Part shown: in pieces, positions 1 to 5,473 of the stretch
Position numbering within the stretch: position 1 is the first letter of the stretch
Layout of the letters: each line of letters begins with the position of its first letter
Origin: Microthrixaceae bacterium
GTDB taxonomy: Bacteria > Actinomycetota > Acidimicrobiia > Acidimicrobiales > Acidimicrobilacustridaceae
Reading direction: 5' to 3'
Assembly (NCBI GenBank): GCA_023264915.1
Contig: JAHFUU010000216.1
Coordinates: 1-5,473, forward strand
DNA: 5,473 nucleotides
Position numbers and translations under genes: made by a program
Notes under the pieces: model-generated
The model's input: the letters and a program-made list of their open reading frames with translations, nothing else
What the model was told of the DNA's origin: nothing
Databases searched by the model: none

Positions 1-90
1 GGTGCCAAGAGCCAAGGCCTCGCGAGGCACGGTTTCCTGGAGGCCGAGAGGTCGCGGCGGCATGGTCGGGTGGGTCACGATGCCCCTCAT
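1..90. other. Unassigned left-edge segment
   Basis: No gene can be named here. Plus frame 2 is open from the edge to a TGA at 92-94, which would give a GTGA overlap with a GTG start at 91 and would suit the end of an upstream gene. The frame of the phosphotransferase is also open to the edge. On the minus strand an ATG at 90-88 opens a reading frame that runs out of the window, so a divergent gene is equally possible. Third-position G/C is similar in these three frames and does not decide. A perfect 12-bp palindrome lies at 17-28. Confidence 0.4.
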
Positions 91-1110
91 GTGACAGAGT
101 CGGGTGTGGCCACAGCCCCGAACACGTCGCCTCCCAAACCGTCATCGGAGGAGTTCCGCGACCGGCTGAGTGGCTTCCTGCGGGACGAGCTGGGTGCGCC
201 AGGCCTGTCCGTGACAGGGGTGGGGCGCCTCTCCGGTGGGGCTTCCCGCGAGACCTTCGAGATCTCCGTCGAGGGTGGTCCGTTCGCACGAGCGGCGATG
301 CAGCGGGTCAGGCCCGGGGCCCTCAGCGCGACGTTCTCGATGGTCCGCGAAGCGGGGCTGCTGCGGGCAGCCTCACGACGAGGGGTTCCCGTCGCTCCGG
401 TGATCGCCGCAACCGATGACGTGTCCGTTGTCGGGGCTGCCTTCACCCTGTGCGGCTGGGTCGAGGGCGAGACGATCGCTCGGCGCATCCTCCGCGACGA
501 GGCCTTCTCGGTCGCGCGCACCAAGCTCGTGAGCGACGCAGCTAGCGCTCTCGCCGGTCTGCACGAGGTCCCGACCGATGACCTGTCGCTGCCGGCGCCC
601 TCCGACCCACTCATCGAGATCCGGGCGCTGTTCGACCATCTCGCGGAGGCACATCCAGGCTTCGAGCTCGGGTTCCGGTGGCTGTCCGCCGACAGGCCTG
701 CACCGACCTCGAAGCCCGTTGTCGTGCACGGAGACTTCCGGCTCGGCAACCTGATGGTTGACGCGCAGGGGCTTGTAGCCGTCCTCGACTGGGAGCTGAC
801 GCATCTTGGTGACCCCATGGAGGACCTGGGGTGGTTCTGCGTCAAGGCGTGGCGCTTCGGCAACGAGGCGCCTGTAGCTGGGTTGGGGAAGCATGAAGAG
901 CTCTTCAGCGCCTATGAGGCAGCCGGCGGTGGAGCGGTCGATCCCGAAGCGGTGCACTGGTGGGAGGTGTTCGGCACGCTTCGGTGGGGAGTGATCTGCA
1001 TCCTCCAGGCGCGCACCCACCTGTCGGGGGCATCGCGGTCAGTAGAGCTGGCCGCGATCGGTCGCCGTGTGTGCGAGACCGAGCACGATCTCCTGGAGCT
1101 GTTGCCATGA
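70..1110 (+). CDS. APH-like phosphotransferase family protein
   Basis: This is a small-molecule kinase of the aminoglycoside phosphotransferase (APH/choline kinase) fold, probably cytosolic and transferring phosphate from ATP to a hydroxyl of an unknown substrate. Numbered from GTG 70 (346 aa), the N-lobe nucleotide loop RLSGGASRETFEI is at about 53-65. The Brenner-type catalytic motif HGDFRLGN is at 220-227, with D222 as the expected catalytic base, and the metal-binding DWE is at 240-242. The family signature HLGDPMEDLGWF follows at 245-256. The C-terminal segment (WWEVFGTLRWG, then SVELAAIGRR) is typical of the subgroup that occurs with acyl-CoA dehydrogenases and resembles the ACAD10/11 kinase domain. 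That kinship makes a hydroxyacyl-CoA-type substrate more likely than an antibiotic, but this is inference. The start is uncertain: GTG 70 and GTG 91 both fit and neither has a clear ribosome binding site. Starting at 91 gives 339 aa. The gene is translationally coupled to the DUF6285 gene. Confidence 0.9.
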   Translation: MGHDAPHVTESGVATAPNTSPPKPSSEEFRDRLSGFLRDELGAPGLSVTGVGRLSGGASRETFEISVEGGPFARAAMQRVRPGALSATFSMVREAGLLRAASRRGVPVAPVIAATDDVSVVGAAFTLCGWVEGETIARRILRDEAFSVARTKLVSDAASALAGLHEVPTDDLSLPAPSDPLIEIRALFDHLAEAHPGFELGFRWLSADRPAPTSKPVVVHGDFRLGNLMVDAQGLVAVLDWELTHLGDPMEDLGWFCVKAWRFGNEAPVAGLGKHEELFSAYEAAGGGAVDPEAVHWWEVFGTLRWGVICILQARTHLSGASRSVELAAIGRRVCETEHDLLELLP

Positions 1111-1451
1111 CAGGACGTGGCCTGCATGACGCCCCGGCAGCAGCTGATCTGATCGAGGCCGTCTTGGAGTTCTTGGAGCGCGACGTCTTGCCGGCCACAG
1201 AAGGTCGCGTGCAGTTCCACACGCGTGTCGCTGTGCGCGTGCTCGCCATGGTGGGCCGGGAGATCGAGCTCGGGCCAGAGCTCGCAGCAGCCCACGAGCA
1301 CCGCCTCGCGGAGCTGGGGTTCGCCACCGAGGAGGACCTTGCACTGGCGATCCGCGCCGGTGACCTGGACGACCGTTACCAGCAGGTGAAGGCGGCAGTC
1401 AAGGCGAGCGTCGATGACAAGTTGCGGGTTGCCAACCCCGATTACCTCTGA
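1107..1451 (+). CDS. DUF6285 domain-containing protein
   Basis: This is a small, probably cytosolic protein of 114 aa with no signal peptide or membrane segment. It matches the DUF6285 pattern along its whole length: an N-terminal AADLIEAVLEFLERDVLP helix (about 11-28), then FHTRVAVRVLAMVGREIELG (about 39-58), an acidic helical middle, and a C-terminal VDDKLRVANPDYL. The molecular role of the family is unknown. It is habitually encoded directly after APH-like phosphotransferases, so a partner or accessory subunit is the simplest inference. The frame is open upstream to 960, but ATG 1107 is the clear start. Its ATGA overlaps the TGA of the kinase gene, and GGAG at 1095-1098 sits 8 nt upstream as a ribosome binding site. 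The four-base overlap implies translational coupling and balanced expression of the two products. Confidence 0.88.
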   Translation: MTGRGLHDAPAAADLIEAVLEFLERDVLPATEGRVQFHTRVAVRVLAMVGREIELGPELAAAHEHRLAELGFATEEDLALAIRAGDLDDRYQQVKAAVKASVDDKLRVANPDYL

Positions 1452-1476
1452 TCCACGCCTTGCCTCTGATCACGCC
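1445..1476 (+). repeat. Short tandem duplication spanning the DUF6285 stop codon
   Basis: CCTCTGATCCACGCC at 1445-1459 is followed at an 18-bp period by CCTCTGATCACGCC at 1463-1476, with one base missing. The first copy contains the DUF6285 stop (TGA 1449-1451). The second places another in-frame TGA at 1467-1469, a back-up stop. The 30-bp space between the convergent genes consists almost entirely of this duplication, and I see no convincing hairpin terminator in it. Confidence 0.6.
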
Positions 1477-1481
1477 CAGGC

Positions 1482-2747
1482 TCACATCGGGAGCGTCACG
1501 TGAGCGTAGGTGCCACCTTCTTGAAGCCAGGTGAGGGCTTCGAGACGTTCAAGGACGATGTCGTCTACGCGCTTGATCTGGTCTGCCGGTGTGATGTCGA
1601 TCGGGAGGCGCCCGATGGCGAGGTCGCCGTCTATGAGACGACAGGCCGAGAAGTCGAGCTTGCCCAGACGGGTGAGGGTCGGTGCGGTGGTGAGGTCGAG
1701 GCACTTGCCGGTCAGGCGAAACTCACGGATGCGCCAGCGGACGGTGAGCAGCTGGCACCGGACCTTCTCGACGGTGACGGGATCGGCGAGGCGGGAACCG
1801 GTGGCCAGCCTCGCACCCGCGTCCGGGTCGAGGAAGCCGACCACTGGGAACAGCTCTGTCGGCCTGACCATCGCGTCATAGCGCGGAAGGTCCACCAGGC
1901 CGAGAGCCCAAGCCAGCACGGTGAGACCCTCGAGGCGCCAGGCGGCGTCGACAGCGACTCGCTCATCCACCCAGAAGACCGGTGCCTGGAGGAGCTGCCA
2001 CTCGTCGGGTTCGAGCTCGGCGCCGAGTCCGACCGCGTCGACCCAAGCTCTCAACCTGGCGTGCTCGAAGGCAAGGTCGACCTTGTCGGGGTCCATCTGC
2101 TCGAGGAACGCACGGCTCGACACGGCGGCAAGCGCCAGCGCACGGAATGCGACACGCTCAGGCGACGGGTCCACATCGGGGGCCCTCGATCCGATCTCGG
2201 GTCGGTGGAGCTCGCTCGCGGGGATGCTTGCAGCGCCCGCTGGGAGCGTTGCATTCGGATCGCAGGGCTCGTCCCCTATGAGCACCCGCCCGCGCCGGTC
2301 CCGCACGGACGACGGTGTCAGCAAGAACGCGTCGAGATGCTCTGCGATGGCGAGAACGATGGCTGACAGCTCGTCGGGCGGATCGGTGTCGAGGTCCACG
2401 ACGCATCCGGGGCCCAGGTCGACCCGGAAGCCGACGCCTGAGAGTGCTCTGACGACCTCTGGCGTGCGTCCCGTGGGAGGGAAGCCCTTGCATCGCTCAC
2501 GAAGGTCGCTGATGGTGTCGCTCCAGCCGTTCCCGCAGTAGGACTCAGGAGCGTGGGTGAGGACCAATGTGCTGCGGGCATCCAGACCCTTGACCGGAGC
2601 CGGGCTCGGTGGCACCTCCAGGCGTTGCCACGTTGTGCCCTCGCCGCTGGCGCGGGCTCGAGGAGCGAGCTGGCGAACCAGCGATAGGACGCCGTGTGGG
2701 TCGACGCGATAGGACAGGATCGACACAGGTTGGGGAGCCACCGCCAA
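1482..2747 (-). CDS. DUF4272 domain-containing protein
   Basis: This is a protein of about 421 aa and unknown function, without signal peptide or membrane segments. Residues about 195-412 fit DUF4272. They begin with SPERVAFRALALAAVSSRAF, continue with LRAWVDAVGLGAELEPDEW, then AWRLEGLTVLAWALGLVDLP. A conserved-looking helix (about 322-346) follows, and the end is DDIVLERLEALTWLQ. The first 150 residues form a separate mixed alpha/beta part ending in RDRRGRVLIGDE, as seen in the longer members of the family. The start is unclear. Residue 1 is a TTG at 2747-2745 with no evident ribosome binding site. GTG codons at residues 3 and 8 are alternatives, and the frame stays open upstream with coding-like composition to a CTG that overlaps the fabI stop. 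The gene follows fabI on the same strand after 65 bp and is probably in the same transcript. It converges on DUF6285 with a 30-bp gap. Confidence 0.82.
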   Translation of the reverse strand: MAVAPQPVSILSYRVDPHGVLSLVRQLAPRARASGEGTTWQRLEVPPSPAPVKGLDARSTLVLTHAPESYCGNGWSDTISDLRERCKGFPPTGRTPEVVRALSGVGFRVDLGPGCVVDLDTDPPDELSAIVLAIAEHLDAFLLTPSSVRDRRGRVLIGDEPCDPNATLPAGAASIPASELHRPEIGSRAPDVDPSPERVAFRALALAAVSSRAFLEQMDPDKVDLAFEHARLRAWVDAVGLGAELEPDEWQLLQAPVFWVDERVAVDAAWRLEGLTVLAWALGLVDLPRYDAMVRPTELFPVVGFLDPDAGARLATGSRLADPVTVEKVRCQLLTVRWRIREFRLTGKCLDLTTAPTLTRLGKLDFSACRLIDGDLAIGRLPIDITPADQIKRVDDIVLERLEALTWLQEGGTYAHVTLPM

Positions 2748-2812
2748 GATGTTGTCAGCCCAGAACCAGCGAGCGGGGGATCCGTCACCGCCCCACCAGC
2801 CGGTGGCAGCGA

Positions 2813-3580
2813 TCAGGCACCGGTCGCGTGGAAGCCCCCGTCTACGTGAATCACCTCACCGGTGGTCATGGGGAACCAGTCCGAGAGCAGGACGACCGTG
2901 GCCTTGGCGACCGAGGTCGAGTCCTTGACATCCCAACCCAGTGGCGCTCGCCCATTCCACGCATCCTCGAACAGGTGGAACCCAGGGATCGATCGAGCTG
3001 CGACGGTCTTGATCGGTCCTGCCGATATGAGGTTCACGCGGACACCCTTGGGTCCGAGGTACCTCGACAGGTATCGGGAGGTGGACTCGAGGGCGGCCTT
3101 TGCGACTCCCATCCAGTCATAGGCAGGCCACGAGACCGAAGCATCGAAGTCCAGACCGACGATCGATCCTCCGTTGGACATGAGCGGAGCAACCGCATCG
3201 CAGAGGGTCTTGAGTGAGAAGGCGCTGATGTTCACGGCCACCTCGACGTCGGCCCACTGCGCGTCGAGGAACGTGCCACCGAGGCACACGGGCGGCGCGA
3301 AGCCGATGGCGTGCAGAGCTCCGTCAACTGAGTCCCAGCGATCCCCGATCTCGGCGCACACGCGTGCAGCGTGGTCCGGATCGCTCACGTCGAACTCGAT
3401 CACGTCGGGCTCGGTCGGCAGCTTGCGGGCCGTGCGGCGCGTGTGGCGCATCGCCTGGCCGACCGAAGTGAGGATGATCTCGGCTCCCTCCTTCTGTGCA
3501 AGCTCAGCCACACCGTATGCAAGCGAGGAGTCTGTCAGGACTCCGGTGATCACAAGCCGTTTGCCGTCGAGCAAGCCCAT
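2813..3580 (-). CDS. fabI: Enoyl-[acyl-carrier-protein] reductase (NADH), FabI/InhA type
   Basis: This cytosolic short-chain dehydrogenase reduces trans-2-enoyl-ACP to acyl-ACP with NADH, the last step of each type II fatty-acid elongation cycle. It is complete at 255 aa. The N-terminus LLDGKRLVITGVLTDSSLAY (3-22) is the InhA-like dinucleotide-binding loop. FDV at 63-65 matches the adenine pocket. HAIGFAP spans 90-96. The catalytic pair is Y154 and K161 in PAYDWMGVAK, with F145 in GLDFD corresponding to InhA F149. ISAGPIKTVA (185-194) and HVDGGF (245-250) close the cofactor site. Two features differ from mycobacterial InhA: alanine (A91) where InhA has S94, and a substrate loop about ten residues shorter after TVAARSIPG. 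The shorter loop suggests ordinary-length acyl chains. ATG 3580 was chosen because GGAGG lies 4 nt upstream and the family begins here. The frame opens farther upstream but into non-family sequence. The gene is preceded by 291 bp with operator-like repeats. Confidence 0.95.
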   Translation of the reverse strand: MGLLDGKRLVITGVLTDSSLAYGVAELAQKEGAEIILTSVGQAMRHTRRTARKLPTEPDVIEFDVSDPDHAARVCAEIGDRWDSVDGALHAIGFAPPVCLGGTFLDAQWADVEVAVNISAFSLKTLCDAVAPLMSNGGSIVGLDFDASVSWPAYDWMGVAKAALESTSRYLSRYLGPKGVRVNLISAGPIKTVAARSIPGFHLFEDAWNGRAPLGWDVKDSTSVAKATVVLLSDWFPMTTGEVIHVDGGFHATGA

Positions 3581-3584
3581 GGAA

Positions 3585-3589
3585 CCTCC
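3585..3589 (-). promoter_or_regulatory. Ribosome binding site of fabI
   Basis: GGAGG on the minus strand sits 4 nt before ATG 3580. It is the clearest Shine-Dalgarno site in the window and fixes the fabI start at 3580 rather than at the in-frame upstream codon at 3712. Confidence 0.8.
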
Positions 3590-3670
3590 GACTGGTCGGG
3601 TCGGGGGCACGTTAACCGGCTGGACTGCGCGACATCGAATGATCGGATCGTCAACGAACAGCACATATTG

Positions 3671-3686
3671 CCTACTGCGCGGTAGG
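3671..3686. promoter_or_regulatory. Operator-like palindrome, fabI-proximal copy
   Basis: CCTACTGCGCGGTAGG is a 16-bp palindrome with arms CCTAC/GTAGG and a central GCGC; only one symmetric pair (T/G) fails. It matches the second copy at 3721-3736 in 15 of 16 positions, and both are followed by G on the plus strand. Size and symmetry resemble operators of TetR-type dimeric repressors. It ends 85 bp before the fabI ATG on the transcribed side. On the minus strand a possible -10 hexamer, CAATAT (3670-3665), abuts it, so a bound protein could block RNA polymerase. The regulator is not in the window. Confidence 0.6.
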
Positions 3687-3690
3687 GCGA

Positions 3691-3709
3691 AGGCGTTCCA
3701 AATACGCCT
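3691..3709. repeat. 19-bp inverted repeat between the two operator-like sites
   Basis: AGGCGT at 3691-3696 and ACGCCT at 3704-3709 are perfect inverted arms around a 7-nt AT-richer centre (TCCAAAT). The sequence is unrelated to the flanking CCTAC/GTAGG palindromes. It could be a binding site for a second regulator or part of the promoter. A hairpin role is less likely because no T tract follows. Confidence 0.4.
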
Positions 3710-3720
3710 CAAACCAGTGC

Positions 3721-3736
3721 CCTACTGCACGGTAGG
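3721..3736. promoter_or_regulatory. Operator-like palindrome, fabI-distal copy
   Basis: CCTACTGCACGGTAGG is the second copy of the 16-bp palindrome and starts exactly 50 bp from the first. Compared with the proximal copy only the central G has become A, which spoils the centre of symmetry but leaves both CCTAC/GTAGG arms intact. Conservation of the arms over the centre is what a dimer contacting two half-sites would leave. It lies 141 bp before the fabI ATG. Confidence 0.6.
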
Positions 3737-3761
3737 GGACGCGACGCAGGTCGAGCCCGTT

Positions 3762-3784
3762 GTTGGTGTCGCGGCCGACGGCTC
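3762..3784. repeat. 23-bp direct repeat, copy 1
   Basis: This copy and 3829-3851 agree at 22 of 23 positions; the single difference is G at 3771 against A at 3838. The copies are 67 bp apart and lie between the dynamin-like gene and the fabI operator region. Each holds the core GGCCGACGGCTC. Their role is unknown. Confidence 0.7.
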
Positions 3785-3825
3785 AGCGTGACGGTGGCCG
3801 GGTGAGCTCGCCCCCCGACGCCGAC

Positions 3826-3842
3826 GCCGTTGGTGTCACGGC
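3826..3842 (-). terminator. Possible weak terminator hairpin after the dynamin-like gene
   Basis: GCCGT (3826-3830) and ACGGC (3838-3842) form a perfect 5-bp stem with a 7-nt loop, 29 nt beyond the stop of the dynamin-like gene. No T tract follows on the minus strand, so this would be an atypical terminator at best. It overlaps the second 23-bp direct repeat; the first copy cannot form the same hairpin. Confidence 0.25.
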
Positions 3843-3851
3843 CGACGGCTC
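3829..3851. repeat. 23-bp direct repeat, copy 2
   Basis: This is the second copy of the repeat at 3762-3784, differing by one base. It begins 20 bp beyond the stop codon of the dynamin-like gene. The 67-bp period could reflect an old duplication of the intergenic tail. The perfect 10-bp palindrome CGACCGGTCG at 3856-3865 follows only this copy. Confidence 0.7.
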
Positions 3852-3871
3852 GCGGCGACCGGTCGGTGCGC

Positions 3872-5473
3872 TCAGTTGTTGACCGAGAAGTCGACGGTGT
3901 GGAGTTGCTCGAGATCGCTCAGCAAGCTCCTCCGTCGCTGCGTCACTGCCGTCGGGTCGAGCTGGCCGAGGAGGCTGAGGGAGGTCAGGACCTCGACGAG
4001 GGAGCGGTGCAGCTCGAGGCTGCGCGAACCGCACCGTGTCTCGATGTCCTGGCTCGCACGACCCAGCGCGGACTGCATCTCGAACCGCACGAGCGTCTCG
4101 GCGGCGTCGATCCAGCACGCGAGGGCATCGGGCACACCGTCTGGTTCGGGTCTGGTGACTGGGCCGGTCTGGCGGTCGAACCGTGGAACGTCGAGCGGGA
4201 TGTCCTCGAGTGGTCTGGGCCCGCTCAGCGCCGCCCGGCTGAGTCGGGGGGTGACGAGGGAATGAGCCTCCGGAGAGATCTGGGTGGCCGCGATGATCTC
4301 GCTCCACTCCTGATGGAACTGCTCGGTCACCTCGCGGGAGCACGCACGGATCGAGAACCGCAGGACGCGCTGACGGTATGCGACCGTGTCGGCGAGGTCA
4401 CCGTGCAGCAGGGTGAACGCGTCGTCCCACGAGCCAGAGATGCCACATTCGGCACTGAGCTTCGAAGCGACGGACCGGAGCCGCGACAGGTCGGCGTCGA
4501 GGTCAGACTCGATGTCCTCGCGCAGGTGCGCGATCCGCGAGACGAGCAACCGGTGCCATCGTGCACCCGAGCCACACAGGTCGTGCGCTGCCTGGGCGGC
4601 CAGGCGAAGGCGCTGGCGTGAGTCATCCAGCCTTGCGACGTTGTCGATGACAGCCCGCTCAGCCGAGAGGCGCATCTTCAGCCGGTCTGCGACCCAGAAC
4701 GTCTCGGTGAGAGCGCGGCTGATCCGTTGCTGTTCGGCCTCGAGCACGACCGCCGCCTCGAGGTGGTTCGCCAGTTCTTGCATGCCGCGGTCAGGACCCG
4801 GAGGCACCCCACCTCGCTCGGTCCAGTAAGGGGTCGGGTCGACGGCGAACACAGGGGCACTGATGCCCCGCTTCTCGAGAAGCAACTCGTCTCGTTCTGC
4901 GACACCAGACCATCCGGGGAAGCGGTTGGTGCCGTTGACCGCGACGACCACGCGCGAGCAGAGCGAGCCGAGAATCCGCAGGAAATCGAGCTCGCCAGGC
5001 GCAAGCTCGGTTGCGGCACTGGTGACCAGGATCACGGCCGACGCGCCGGCCGCTGCACGGAGCAGGCGTGGGGAGGGGTCAGACCACGCGTCGGCGACAG
5101 GTGGTGAGTCGATCAGGGTCAAACCTCTCGCAAGCGTGGATGACGGCGCGCTGATCCGGGCGACCCGGAGCTTGCGCTCGTTGCCGGGGTTGAACTCCTC
5201 AGAGGCGAGGGCACATGCATCGCCGAACGCGATGCAGCGCTGTTCGACCTCGGGCCCGCGCCCAGGATGGGGCTCGGTCACGATCTCCGCGGTGTAGTTG
5301 GTTCCGTGGGAGACCTGAAGTGCAACGGCCGTGGCGTGGTGAGCTGACACGGGGCACACGGGAGCACCGATCAACGCGTTCACGAGGCTGGACTTGCCTT
5401 GGCCCGCACCGCCGACGACGAGGGCCGGGACCGCCTCGACGGCGAGGTCCTCCGAAACGAGCTCCAGCTCGGC
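3872..5473 (-). CDS. Dynamin-like GTPase, 5' end beyond the window
   Basis: This is a bacterial dynamin-family protein, expected to act at the cytoplasmic membrane in remodelling or repair. The reading frame continues off the right edge, so the 533 residues seen lack the true N-terminus. The in-frame GTG at 5383 cannot be the start because it lies inside the P-loop region. Numbered from the edge, G1 is GGAGQGKSS at 21-29. It is followed by the dynamin-like NALIGAPVCPVSAHHATAV, with T48 as the likely G2 threonine. G3 is LIDSPP at 120-125. The G4 position, VNGTN at 179-183, departs from the usual TKxD/NKxD, so GTP specificity should not be assumed. From about 225 the protein is mostly helical and charged, consistent with a stalk, interrupted by a proline-rich stretch at about 420-450. 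No clear transmembrane helix is visible. Actinobacteria often carry such genes in pairs, as in iniA/iniC, so a partner may lie upstream. It ends 291 bp before fabI. Confidence 0.8.
   Translation of the reverse strand, partial: AELELVSEDLAVEAVPALVVGGAGQGKSSLVNALIGAPVCPVSAHHATAVALQVSHGTNYTAEIVTEPHPGRGPEVEQRCIAFGDACALASEEFNPGNERKLRVARISAPSSTLARGLTLIDSPPVADAWSDPSPRLLRAAAGASAVILVTSAATELAPGELDFLRILGSLCSRVVVAVNGTNRFPGWSGVAERDELLLEKRGISAPVFAVDPTPYWTERGGVPPGPDRGMQELANHLEAAVVLEAEQQRISRALTETFWVADRLKMRLSAERAVIDNVARLDDSRQRLRLAAQAAHDLCGSGARWHRLLVSRIAHLREDIESDLDADLSRLRSVASKLSAECGISGSWDDAFTLLHGDLADTVAYRQRVLRFSIRACSREVTEQFHQEWSEIIAATQISPEAHSLVTPRLSRAALSGPRPLEDIPLDVPRFDRQTGPVTRPEPDGVPDALACWIDAAETLVRFEMQSALGRASQDIETRCGSRSLELHRSLVEVLTSLSLLGQLDPTAVTQRRRSLLSDLEQLHTVDFSVNN

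Noticed and set aside
87..1020. Minus-strand open frames opposite the phosphotransferase
   Set aside because: The plus strand carries the complete catalytic motifs; the minus frames give serine/arginine-rich translations with no family features.
70..1110. Aminoglycoside resistance gene
   Set aside because: The subgroup features and the DUF6285 partner match the acyl-CoA dehydrogenase-associated kinases rather than known resistance enzymes.
1500..2541. Long plus-strand open frames opposite the DUF4272 gene
   Set aside because: They are GC-rich shadows of the real gene: arginine/serine- or glutamate/glycine-rich, with no recognisable domain, while the minus frame carries DUF4272.
2793..2806. 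CCACC/GGTGG hairpin after fabI as a terminator
   Set aside because: The stem is only 5 bp, there is no T tract, and the region looks partly coding.
3581..3712. 44-residue N-terminal extension of FabI
   Set aside because: The InhA/FabI family begins at MGLLDGK, an excellent ribosome binding site precedes that ATG, and the extension would run through an operator-like palindrome.
3671..3737. CRISPR array from the repeated palindromes
   Set aside because: There are only two copies of 16-17 bp, no array periodicity and no cas genes; an operator pair explains them better.
3830..5297. Several plus-strand open frames opposite the dynamin-like gene
   Set aside because: Low-complexity translations without motifs. 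The opposite strand has a P-loop and a coherent GTPase domain.

Overview
The window is GC-rich with tightly packed genes, GTG/TTG starts and strong G/C preference at third codon positions. That pattern, an InhA-like enoyl reductase, a phosphotransferase/DUF6285 gene pair and a bacterial dynamin-type GTPase together point to an actinobacterium. The enoyl reductase lacks the long InhA substrate loop, which argues against a mycobacterium. It looks more like the short-loop enzymes I recall from Acidimicrobiia and streptomycetes. This placement is recalled from family knowledge, not searched.

Layout. Positions 1-90 are an unassigned edge. A plus-strand two-gene operon follows: an APH-like phosphotransferase (70 or 91 to 1110) and a DUF6285 protein (1107-1451) that overlaps it by 4 bp. 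Only 30 bp separate this pair from genes read the other way. Those are, in order of transcription on the minus strand: a dynamin-like GTPase cut by the right edge (5473 down to 3872), a 291-bp intergenic region, the enoyl-ACP reductase FabI/InhA (3580-2813), and a DUF4272 protein (about 2747-1482).

How they work together. The phosphotransferase and DUF6285 genes are a recurring pair, often found near acyl-CoA dehydrogenases, and probably act as a unit on a small molecule not identified here. FabI catalyses the last reduction of each fatty-acid elongation cycle. DUF4272 lies 65 bp downstream and may be co-transcribed, but no functional link is visible. The dynamin-like protein probably remodels membranes and seems to be a separate transcription unit.

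The most interesting non-coding part is the fabI upstream region. It has two near-identical 16-bp palindromes exactly 50 bp apart, with a different 19-bp inverted repeat between them. This looks like the operator region of a dimeric repressor controlling fabI. Farther upstream is a pair of 23-bp direct repeats. No RNA gene, CRISPR array, insertion sequence or phage gene was seen, and nothing here is clearly a new defence or mobile system.
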